NCBI GenBank assembly: GCA_012510295.1
Contig: JAAZID010000366.1
Span: 1-5,435, forward strand
Direction: 5' to 3'
DNA from: Methanomicrobiales archaeon
GTDB taxonomy: Archaea; Halobacteriota; Methanomicrobia; Methanomicrobiales; Methanoculleaceae
DNA length: 5,435 nucleotides
Under the pieces are notes generated by a model. It searched no databases and was not told the DNA's origin. It saw nothing but the letters and a program-made list of their open reading frames with translations. Position numbers and translations under genes: made by a program. This document shows positions 1 through 4,482 of the stretch, one piece after another. The stretch's first letter is position 1, and each line of letters opens with the position of its first letter.

Positions 1-80
1 ACCCTGCCCACACACTCCAGTTCCGCGATCGGGAGATCCGGGTGCTCACCGGAGAGCTCGAAGAGGAGTTTCATCTCCAT
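1..80 (-). CDS. N-terminus of a probable archaeal THUMP-domain tRNA (guanine-10-N2) methyltransferase, partial
   Basis: Read on the minus strand, an ATG at 80-78 opens a frame of 26 codons that runs off the left edge. The product begins MEMKLLFELSGEHPDLPIAE and continues LECVGR. A hydrophobic beta strand followed by SGEHPxLxxAEL is typical of the first residues of archaeal Trm-G10/Trm11-type enzymes (TIGR01177), which methylate N2 of guanine 10 in tRNA using S-adenosylmethionine. The THUMP and methyltransferase domains themselves lie outside the window, so the assignment rests on the N-terminus alone. A second in-frame ATG at 74-72 is an equally good start and gives MKLLFELSG. Neither ATG has a Shine-Dalgarno site at normal spacing, but a TATA-like TTTTATC lies about 25 bases upstream, which fits a leaderless transcript. 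It is transcribed divergently from the operon at 449. Confidence 0.6.
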   Translation of the reverse strand, partial: MEMKLLFELSGEHPDLPIAELECVGR

Positions 81-99
81 GGTATTGGCGTGGCGCGGT

Positions 100-106
100 G
101 ATAAAA
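100..106 (-). promoter_or_regulatory. Possible TATA box for the leftward methyltransferase-like gene
   Basis: The minus strand reads TTTTATC here, in an otherwise GC-rich stretch. Its centre is about 25 bases before the candidate ATG codons at 80 and 74. Archaeal transcription starts about 25 bases after the TATA centre, so the mRNA would begin at or next to the start codon. This agrees with the missing Shine-Dalgarno site. The last base departs from the usual T/A-only core, so the call is tentative. Confidence 0.35.
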
Positions 107-111
107 CGCGT

Positions 112-123
112 GCCCGGCCGGGC
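112..123. repeat. Perfect 12-bp GC palindrome
   Basis: GCCCGGCCGGGC reads the same on both strands. It lies immediately upstream of the TTTTATC element proposed for the leftward gene, where a regulator could affect TATA-binding. An all-GC palindrome can also occur by chance in GC-rich DNA, so no function is claimed. Confidence 0.4.
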
Positions 124-134
124 GTCCCCTCATC

Positions 135-155
135 TGGTGCGGCACGGGCGCACCA
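135..155. repeat. Inverted repeat, 7-bp stem with 7-base loop
   Basis: TGGTGCG (135-141) pairs perfectly with CGCACCA (149-155) around a seven-base loop. It sits in the upstream region of the leftward gene. It could be an operator half-site pair or an RNA hairpin if this region is transcribed. An overlapping alternative pairing (ACCAC 152-156 with GTGGT 163-167) also exists. Confidence 0.35.
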
Positions 156-333
156 CATCCCGGTGGTTTTTGCGGCATGCTACCTGTGGCTCCGGATTGA
201 GGTTCTGCGCCCGGAGGCGCGAAAATTCAGCGAAACAATCCACCCGGGATCCTCAATGCATAGCGCACCCTGCGGGCGTATCAGCCCGGATCCAGTCACC
301 CCTCAAACCACCCTCCTGAACTAACCCTTGAAC

Positions 334-342
334 TATATAAAT
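334..342. promoter_or_regulatory. Candidate archaeal TATA box, usable in either direction
   Basis: CTATATAAA on the plus strand and TTTATATAG on the minus strand both resemble the archaeal TATA consensus. In the plus direction, initiation would fall near 364, giving a leader of about 85 bases to the gene at 449. In the minus direction it would start near 313, giving a leader of more than 200 bases to the methyltransferase-like gene. It may be a secondary or divergent promoter. Closer elements at 401-409 and 100-106 explain the two genes more simply. Confidence 0.35.
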
Positions 343-394
343 CCTGCTCAGAAAGCCAAATATCCTCTAACCTCATCTCCGTCCTCATAGAATT

Positions 395-411
395 CCAAAG
401 ATATATATAGG
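395..411 (+). promoter_or_regulatory. Likely promoter of the 449-2436 operon (BRE plus TATA box)
   Basis: ATATATATA at 401-409 is preceded by CCAAAG (395-400), which is an acceptable purine-rich TFB-recognition element. The TATA centre near 405 predicts initiation near 430. This gives a short leader of about 18 bases that contains AGGTG at 439-443, a Shine-Dalgarno site five bases before the ATG at 449. Position and spacing are those of a standard archaeal promoter. Confidence 0.6.
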
Positions 412-448
412 AGTGTCTGGTTCATACCAATGAACTAAAGGTGTCAAT

Positions 449-1075
449 ATGCAACTGCCACGAGGTCGGTTCCATCGCCTCATCAAGTCCACGACAACCC
501 GTGCTTTGATGGAAGAGATGGGCTCAAAACAGTTTACCGGGATCTGCACGATCGTTCCTGGCAGTGGGAGTGCTGTACTGGTATTCGATGAAGGTCTGGT
601 GGTGCTTGCTGAGTATGGTGGCATAAAAGGGCAGCAAGTACTTGAGACGATCCAGGAGGGTATTGAGGGTGAAGTAGCGGCAGAACTGAATCTTCTGACG
701 CCTGAGCAGATACAACTCACCCTGGAATTTAACCCGTCGTTTGCGACCGGGATCCAGAAGGATTCCCCGCCGGGTAAGGCAACCCCTGGAGGTGTGAGGT
801 CATTCACTAACCCCGGGAAGACTCCTGCAACACCTGTATCGAAACACCGGACAGGATCCTCTGCTGAGAGGCGCCGGATCCCCATGCCCGGGGTAAAATC
901 CGCACAGGAGACGACTGCACCACCCCCACTATCAGGGGATGGCGAGATTGATGCACTCATCAGGAACATGGAAGAGATAGATGTCGATCAGCTCGTCAGT
1001 AACTTCAGGGTGGATTGCAAGACCATGCTTAAAAAGATCCATCTTGATCACCTTATCCAGGAGAAGGATGCATAA
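449..1075 (+). CDS. DUF2226/PATAN-like cytoplasmic protein, first gene of a MinD operon
   Basis: A 208-residue soluble protein without signal peptide or membrane segment; its function is unknown. It has three parts. Residues 1-97 form a compact alpha/beta domain with the pattern LPRGRF, then FTG, a beta hairpin ending VLVFDEG, LVVLAEYGG, and a closing LTPEQIQLTLEFN. This resembles the archaeal DUF2226 family and the bacterial PATAN/DUF4388 type, which serve as protein-interaction modules; the match is by eye. Residues 101-162 are rich in Pro, Gly, Ser, Thr and Lys/Arg and are probably disordered. Residues 165-208 form a charged helical tail (GEIDALIRNMEEIDVDQLVS, ending HLDHLIQEKDA) that may be a docking element. 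The ATG has AGGTG at 439-443. The next gene starts 20 bases downstream and a MinD-like ATPase follows, so a role with these two membrane-associated proteins is inferred. The minus-strand frame at 385-969 is its shadow. Confidence 0.75.
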   Translation: MQLPRGRFHRLIKSTTTRALMEEMGSKQFTGICTIVPGSGSAVLVFDEGLVVLAEYGGIKGQQVLETIQEGIEGEVAAELNLLTPEQIQLTLEFNPSFATGIQKDSPPGKATPGGVRSFTNPGKTPATPVSKHRTGSSAERRRIPMPGVKSAQETTAPPPLSGDGEIDALIRNMEEIDVDQLVSNFRVDCKTMLKKIHLDHLIQEKDA

Positions 1076-1079
1076 ATGC

Positions 1080-1089
1080 AGGAGTTGAT
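1080..1089 (+). promoter_or_regulatory. Strong ribosome binding site that fixes the GTG start at 1096
   Basis: AGGAGTTGAT matches the ideal AGGAGGTGAT complement of the 16S rRNA 3' end in nine of ten positions and ends six bases before GTG 1096-1098. It justifies a GTG start, which also keeps the whole N-terminal membrane helix in the protein. Confidence 0.65.
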
Positions 1090-1095
1090 AACAGA

Positions 1096-1611
1096 GTGAA
1101 TTCAATAGACATTATCCAGTTTTTCCTCCTGGTCATCACGATAACGATGGTGGCCGGGTTTGCTGGTGTTGTATACTACCTCGGGAAGATCTATCAGGTT
1201 CTCACCAGACCGGAGTACGAGGGTTCCACCGGCGGTACGGGAACGCCCGGAGAGCCGTCCCGCGCCGGACCTGCGCCCCTCCGAAGAGAGATCGACCCCT
1301 GGAGAACCGGGAGCCTTGAGGAGAGCCTGGGGGCGATCACCAGGAAGTACGGCCTCGCCTCCTTCACGCTGGCGACCGCAGACGGTCTCCTGATCGGTTC
1401 AACAAAGAAGGATGCGGAGGATGAGGCAGCCAGGTGCAGCTACCTCTACACACAGGGGAGGGTGCAGGACGAGACCGGGGTGGAGCTCTTCGGTATTCCC
1501 CACTGTGGGGAGACGGTTATCGGTATAGCCTGCCCTTCGGAGCCTCTCTCCACCGAATTGACAGATGCGCTTGAGCAGGATACCCGGGATGTCCTGAACC
1601 ACTGGGCATAG
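1096..1611 (+). CDS. Single-pass membrane protein with a roadblock/LC7-like domain
   Basis: A 171-residue protein starting at GTG. Residues 4-29 are a hydrophobic helix (IDIIQFFLLVITITMVAGFA onward). Positive charges follow it (K31, R38, later R56, R63, R64) and none precede it, so the positive-inside rule puts the C-terminus in the cytoplasm. Residues 39-70 are a Gly/Pro/Thr-rich linker. Residues 73-171 look like a roadblock/LC7-type domain: an amphipathic helix (SLEESLGAITRKYG), then LASFTLATADGLLIGS, then a helix and strands ending in a long C-terminal helix. Roadblock proteins typically dimerise and regulate or bind NTPases of the Mgl/Ras type; here the neighbouring NTPase is a MinD/ParA homologue. 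It stops 27 bases before the preferred MinD start. The inferred role is a membrane anchor or regulator for the ATPase. The roadblock assignment is by pattern and would need profile searching to be firm. Confidence 0.75.
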   Translation: MNSIDIIQFFLLVITITMVAGFAGVVYYLGKIYQVLTRPEYEGSTGGTGTPGEPSRAGPAPLRREIDPWRTGSLEESLGAITRKYGLASFTLATADGLLIGSTKKDAEDEAARCSYLYTQGRVQDETGVELFGIPHCGETVIGIACPSEPLSTELTDALEQDTRDVLNHWA

Positions 1612-1638
1612 GGTTGAATACCAACAGTGAGTGGTTAT

Positions 1639-2436
1639 ATGGTAAAAGTATACACAATTGCATCCGGTAAAGGCGGCACCGGTAAAACGACGATCACAGC
1701 GAACCTGGGGCCGATGCTGGCACAGTATGGAAAGAAGACATGTATCCTGGATGCCGACGTCGGGATGGCGAATCTCGGTCTCATCCTGGGGCTTGAGGGC
1801 ATGCCGGTGACCCTGCACGAGGTGCTGGCAGGGAAAGCACGTGTCAAGGACGCCATCTACGACGGCCCGTTCGGTGTAAAAGTGGTGCCGTGCGGTCTCT
1901 CCCTGCAGGGCTTTCAGCAGGCGAGTCCGGAGCGGTTGAAGGATGTCATGACCGACCTCGTGAGCGAGTTTGACATCCTGATCATGGATGCTCCTGCCGG
2001 GATAAGCAGGGATGGTGTCATCCCGCTGACGATCGCTGATGGGGTAATCCTTGTCATAAATCCCGAAATTTCCGCTATAGTTGATTCCTTGAAGACAAAG
2101 ATCCTGACCGAGACGGTCGGCGGGCATGTAGAGGGTGCTATCGTCAACCGGGTCTTCAATTCCGGAGACGAGTTCAATCACGCACAGATGGAGAAGCTCC
2201 TCGGGGTCAGGGTGCTCGGTGTGGTTCCGGAAGATGCGAATGTGCGGCGTGCATCAGCCGGCCGGTCTCCGGTCGTGGTGAAGTATCCCGCATCCGGCGC
2301 ATCCAGGGCGTTTAAGCGTATATCAGCCGATATAGCAGGCATCGAGTACGTTGAGGAAGAGAATTCTACGTCACGGGAGGGGTTCGTCGAGCGACTGGCC
2401 CGGGCCCTCTTCCGGTCGAAGGCCCGGGATGGTTGA
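1639..2436 (+). CDS. MinD/ParA-type P-loop ATPase with C-terminal membrane-targeting helix
   Basis: This 265-residue protein belongs to the MinD branch of the deviant Walker A ATPases, which dimerise on ATP, bind membrane and position cell components. Motifs, numbered from ATG 1639: deviant Walker A GKGGTGKTT at 10-18 with signature Lys11 and P-loop Lys16; CILDADVGMANLG at 35-47 containing the switch aspartates; and Walker B-like DILIMDAPAG at 112-121. Residues 246-261 (REGFVERLARALFRSK) form an amphipathic Arg-rich helix, like the membrane-targeting tail of bacterial MinD. Length is close to the 260-270 residues usual for MinD. An in-frame GTG at 1627 would add four residues. ATG 1639 is preferred because the family begins at MxKVYTIASGKGG, and GTGA at 1627-1630 could act as its weak ribosome site. 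Archaea carry several MinD paralogues (Haloferax MinD4 affects placement of chemotaxis arrays and archaella); which process this one serves is unknown. No MinC or MinE is adjacent. Confidence 0.9.
   Translation: MVKVYTIASGKGGTGKTTITANLGPMLAQYGKKTCILDADVGMANLGLILGLEGMPVTLHEVLAGKARVKDAIYDGPFGVKVVPCGLSLQGFQQASPERLKDVMTDLVSEFDILIMDAPAGISRDGVIPLTIADGVILVINPEISAIVDSLKTKILTETVGGHVEGAIVNRVFNSGDEFNHAQMEKLLGVRVLGVVPEDANVRRASAGRSPVVVKYPASGASRAFKRISADIAGIEYVEEENSTSREGFVERLARALFRSKARDG
2399..2428 (+). repeat. GC-rich inverted repeat at the 3' end of the MinD-like gene
   Basis: CCCGGGCC (2399-2406) is perfectly complementary to GGCCCGGG (2421-2428) around a 14-base loop. The stem ends five bases before the TGA stop codon at 2434. 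It lies in the codons for the membrane-targeting helix, so codon choice may explain it. It could also form a stable mRNA 3' structure. No T-run follows directly, so it is not called an intrinsic terminator. Confidence 0.45.
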
Positions 2437-2691
2437 GGGAGGCTCCAGACTGCCTGCCGCTGCCACCGGAAAAAGCGATAGATAGATCCTCACCCCTCCT
2501 TTCTACAGATATCCCCTCCATTCTTTTCACCTGACATAGGATCCTGCGAGCGTCATGGAATTTTTGGACCTGTGCTCTTGAGGAGAGATCTGGTGCCCGG
2601 ATGTTCACAGCGCCGCAAATTGTCCTGATGGCGACGTAAAAGGATAAAATCGCTAAATCTTATGTTTGGTGCCTTGTTATTGTGGTTAATG

Positions 2692-2705
2692 AGTTATATA
2701 TAACT
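2692..2705. promoter_or_regulatory. Perfect 14-bp palindrome overlapping a TATA element: possible operator or promoter of the hydrogenase operon
   Basis: AGTTATATATAACT is identical on both strands. Its A/T core can serve as a TATA box centred near 2698, predicting initiation near 2724 and a leader of about 26 bases that keeps the whole ribosome site (GAGG 2740-2743). The palindrome also has the form expected of a dimeric regulator site covering the TATA box. Whether it is promoter, operator or both cannot be told from one copy. Confidence 0.5.
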
Positions 2706-2717
2706 ATATTTTTATAG
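2704..2717 (+). promoter_or_regulatory. Second TATA-like element with CTATA-N4-TATAG symmetry
   Basis: CTATATTTTTATAG directly abuts the 14-bp palindrome. TTTTTATA at 2709-2716 could be the TATA box instead, predicting initiation near 2739 and a leader of about 11 bases. The outer five bases on each side are inverted repeats around four T residues, so the whole 2692-2717 block has nested symmetry. Confidence 0.4.
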
Positions 2718-2749
2718 CAGAAGATAGTAACCACACTCAGAGGCTGATA

Positions 2750-2992
2750 ATGGATATACGTGTGGATAAGGACGCATGCGTCGGGTGCGGTCTCTGCGTC
2801 AAGGATTGCCCGATGCATGTGTACGAACTCCAGGACAATGTAAGTGTCCCGGTCAGGCCCAACGACTGTATGGGGTGTCTCTCCTGCCACGAGATCTGCC
2901 CGGCCCAGGCCCTTGAGCATCGTGGTATCTATCCTGCCCGGCGGCACTATATCGACATAAAAGTCTGTGAGATGCTCCGGAAGGTGATCTGA
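2750..2992 (+). CDS. Small ferredoxin with two [4Fe-4S] clusters, first gene of the hydrogenase operon
   Basis: An 80-residue protein with two classic cluster motifs. The first is CVGCGLCVKDCP (Cys10, 13, 16, 20) and the second CMGCLSCHEICP (Cys40, 43, 46, 50). This is the bacterial-type 2[4Fe-4S] ferredoxin fold, which carries low-potential electrons in the cytoplasm. After residue 55 a roughly 25-residue tail (EHRGIYPARR, ending KVCEMLRKVI) extends beyond the minimal ferredoxin of about 55-60 residues and could contact a partner; Cys73 in it is outside either motif. GAGG at 2740-2743 precedes the ATG by six bases. The stop codon overlaps the next ATG by one base (TGATG), indicating translational coupling. 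With hydrogenase subunits downstream, an electron-acceptor or donor role for that enzyme is inferred. The minus-strand frame at 2660-3079 is a shadow. Confidence 0.9.
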   Translation: MDIRVDKDACVGCGLCVKDCPMHVYELQDNVSVPVRPNDCMGCLSCHEICPAQALEHRGIYPARRHYIDIKVCEMLRKVI

Positions 2993-3555
2993 TGAGCGCC
3001 AGCTACATCGACGAGATGCACGAAGCCTTCCGCTCCGAGCTCGTCTATCGTCCTGAGGAGATCCCCCTTGAGTGCACACCAGGCCCGAAGGAGATGGAAC
3101 AGACGCTCCACGGCGTGATGAAACTCAACGGCCTGATCATCAGGTCGCTCGAAGAGATCGCCGGCAGGGGAGCAAACGCGGTCACATACCGGGCCGGGAA
3201 GAAGTTCGGTCACGAGATCGCCAAGTACTTCCAGAAACGGGAAGACGTAGAAGGGGCGCTCCGCGAGCTCTCCGACCTCTTACGCGGCCAGTACTCGTTC
3301 GAGGTCTGGAAGCCCGAGGGTGAAGAGTCGTTCATCATCGAGAAGGACGGTGAGACCTTCATCTACCTCGTCTTCCACGACTGTATCGTCCGCCAGACGC
3401 TCAGGCGCAACGGTCTTGAACAGGGCGGTCCGCTCTGCCAGACTCTCTACGGCTACGTCGTAGGCGCGATCGAAGAGATCACCGGCAGGAAAGCCCGGCT
3501 GGAGATCGTCCATACCGGCCCGAACGCCTGCCTGAAGAAATTGATCCTGAAATGA
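2992..3555 (+). CDS. Stand-alone V4R-domain (4-vinyl reductase-like, COG1719 type) protein
   Basis: A 187-residue soluble protein. Residues 1-59 are mostly helical (EMEQTLHGVMKLNGLIIRSL). Residues 60-187 look like a V4R domain: NAVTYRAGKKFGHEIAKYF at 62-80 matches the early 'YRaGkxxG' helix. The end, with GPLC at 146-149, GYVVGAIEEITGRKARLEI at 154-172 and HTGPNACLKKLIL at 174-186, matches the closing Cys-containing strands. V4R domains are small-molecule or hydrophobic-ligand binding modules found in bacteriochlorophyll-pathway proteins, in XylR-type sensors and in many archaeal proteins of unknown role. Cys28, Cys131, Cys149 and Cys180 are candidates for ligand or metal contacts; this is inference. 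No DNA-binding domain is attached. AGGTGAT at 2982-2988 lies three bases before the ATG. The gene is coupled to the ferredoxin upstream and separated by nine bases from the hydrogenase small subunit, so a role in sensing, assembly or electron transfer for that enzyme is likely but unproven. Confidence 0.75.
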   Translation: MSASYIDEMHEAFRSELVYRPEEIPLECTPGPKEMEQTLHGVMKLNGLIIRSLEEIAGRGANAVTYRAGKKFGHEIAKYFQKREDVEGALRELSDLLRGQYSFEVWKPEGEESFIIEKDGETFIYLVFHDCIVRQTLRRNGLEQGGPLCQTLYGYVVGAIEEITGRKARLEIVHTGPNACLKKLILK

Positions 3556-3564
3556 GGCGGAGTC

Positions 3565-4482
3565 ATGAAGATCGCTATTGAGGAACTGGCCGGGTGTTCG
3601 GGATGCACGATCGCGGTGCTCGATCTCCACGAGATGCTCCTTGATGTCATCGAAGCGGCTGACATCGTATACTCTCCGGTGATCATGGATGTGAAAGAGC
3701 CCCCCGGGGATATCGATATCGCATTCGTGACCGGTGCCGTCCGGAACGAAGAGAACCATGAACGTCTCAAAAAGATCCGGAGATGCTCAAAGACGCTTGT
3801 CGCGCTTGGAACCTGTGCCTGCTACGGCGGCATATCGGGTCTCTCGATGCTGAGCTCAAACGAAGACCTCTTCCGGTACATCTACCAGGAGGTGGAGACG
3901 GCAAAGCCTGACGGGGTTATCCCGACCGATGTGCCACCGTTCCTCTACCGGGCGTTCGCTGTAGGTGATCTTGCAAAGATCGACTATTATATCACGGGCT
4001 GCCCGCCAAAGGAGGCGTTTTTGAGGGAGATTATCCCGGCGATGATCGCAGGCGATACCCTTGAACTCTCGCGCAAATCCGTCTGCTCGGAGTGTGACCG
4101 GTTCATGGGGCCGGTCGAGAACTGGTCCCTCAAGCACCGGCACGAGGGTGTGCCCGACCGCGAGCACTGTCTGCTCGGGCAGGGCTACCTCTGCCTCGGG
4201 AGTGTCACGTTCGGCAGGTGCGGGGCGGCCTGCCCGAAGAACAACATACCGTGCCACGGGTGCAACGGACCGTCGCTCGATATACTCCGCGAACCCTGCC
4301 GGGACATATACAACATGATGGTGCGGCGGATATCGGACCTCACCGATAAGCCGGCGAAGGAGGTGGAGAAGGAGCTCTACGACGTCGCTCACACGATGTA
4401 TGCCTTCACCATCGGGAGCCTGATAATGGAGGACAAAGAGACGTCAAAGATCCGCGACCTGGTAAAGGAGAGGGGACGATGA
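3565..4482 (+). CDS. [NiFe] hydrogenase small subunit, F420-hydrogenase/Mvh (group 3) type
   Basis: A 305-residue small subunit of the COG1941 (FrhG/MvhG) type. It conducts electrons from the [NiFe] site in the large subunit through iron-sulfur clusters. The proximal cluster ligands are visible as Cys11 and Cys14 (AGCSGC), Cys84 (LGTCACYGG) and Cys146 (TGCPPKE). Eight further cysteines, 174, 177, 202, 210, 219, 223, 230 and 233, in CSEC...CLLGQGYLC...RCGAACPKNNIPCHGC, can ligate the medial and distal [4Fe-4S] clusters. There is no twin-arginine signal, so the enzyme is cytoplasmic, unlike membrane-bound uptake hydrogenases. The C-terminal helical tail (YDVAHTMYAFTIGSLIMEDK) is longer than needed for cluster binding. 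GAGGCGGAG at 3554-3562 is the ribosome site, and the stop overlaps the large-subunit start as ATGA. By eye it resembles MvhG as much as FrhG, so no gene symbol is given. Confidence 0.92.
   Translation: MKIAIEELAGCSGCTIAVLDLHEMLLDVIEAADIVYSPVIMDVKEPPGDIDIAFVTGAVRNEENHERLKKIRRCSKTLVALGTCACYGGISGLSMLSSNEDLFRYIYQEVETAKPDGVIPTDVPPFLYRAFAVGDLAKIDYYITGCPPKEAFLREIIPAMIAGDTLELSRKSVCSECDRFMGPVENWSLKHRHEGVPDREHCLLGQGYLCLGSVTFGRCGAACPKNNIPCHGCNGPSLDILREPCRDIYNMMVRRISDLTDKPAKEVEKELYDVAHTMYAFTIGSLIMEDKETSKIRDLVKERGR

Larger units (their letters stand above)
81..448. other. Divergent intergenic region without a convincing gene
   Basis: These 368 bases separate the leftward methyltransferase-like gene from the rightward operon. 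Bases 81-330 are GC-rich and hold a 12-bp palindrome, a 7-bp stem-loop, and a 5-bp hairpin (CGGGC 273-277 with GCCCG 284-288). Bases 331-448 turn A/T-rich and carry two TATA-like elements. Open frames exist on the plus strand (starting near 79 and 98) and the minus strand (180-299). None has a good start context or recognisable protein features, so they are treated as chance. No tRNA, rRNA or CRISPR repeat is seen. A leader RNA or small RNA is possible but not demonstrated. Confidence 0.6.
2437..2749. other. Intergenic region between the MinD operon and the hydrogenase operon
   Basis: These 313 bases contain no convincing gene. The first part has a pyrimidine-rich stretch (about 2488-2530, including TTCTTTTC at 2521-2528) that could support archaeal transcription termination for the upstream operon, since archaeal terminators are mainly T-rich tracts. 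A GATAGATAGAT run lies at 2477-2487. From about 2635 the sequence becomes A/T-rich and leads into the hydrogenase operon promoter. Only very short frames are present (for example ATG at 2555, eight codons). Confidence 0.55.

Noticed and set aside
152..171. Hairpin ACCAC/GTGGT followed by TTTTT, resembling an intrinsic terminator on the plus strand
   Set aside because: No plus-strand gene lies upstream of it in the window, and the stem is only five base pairs and overlaps a better alternative stem.
180..299. Minus-strand frame of 39 codons starting GTG 299-297, with AGGAGG (317-312) upstream and a TTTATATA element at 342-335
   Set aside because: The Shine-Dalgarno-like site is 12 bases from the GTG, and the predicted transcription start falls at about the same place as that site. 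The peptide has no recognisable features, so chance is the simpler explanation.
79..324. Two overlapping plus-strand frames of 81 and 73 residues in the divergent region
   Set aside because: They are Arg/Pro/Ala/Ser-rich, as random GC-rich DNA gives, have no ribosome site, and run through the promoter side of the leftward gene.
385..969. Minus-strand frame of 194 residues antisense to the first operon gene
   Set aside because: It lies opposite a gene with a good promoter, ribosome site and domain structure. Its sequence is Pro/Ser/Cys-rich, as expected of a shadow frame.
1076..1099. Seven-codon frame ATG 1076 to TGA 1099 between the first two operon genes
   Set aside because: It only overlaps the ribosome site and GTG start of the next gene. 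A coupling leader peptide is conceivable, but no ribosome site precedes it.
1399..2181. Minus-strand frame of 260 residues antisense to the roadblock-like and MinD-like genes
   Set aside because: The MinD frame is certain from its Walker motifs. The antisense frame spans two genes, has no domain pattern and reflects codon bias.
2477..2487. GATA tandem repeat as a possible satellite or CRISPR-like element
   Set aside because: Fewer than three full 4-base copies in a non-coding stretch, with no longer periodicity and no spacers.
2660..3079. Minus-strand frame of 139 residues antisense to the ferredoxin
   Set aside because: The ferredoxin frame carries both complete cysteine motifs, and the opposite frame crosses the promoter and has no recognisable features.
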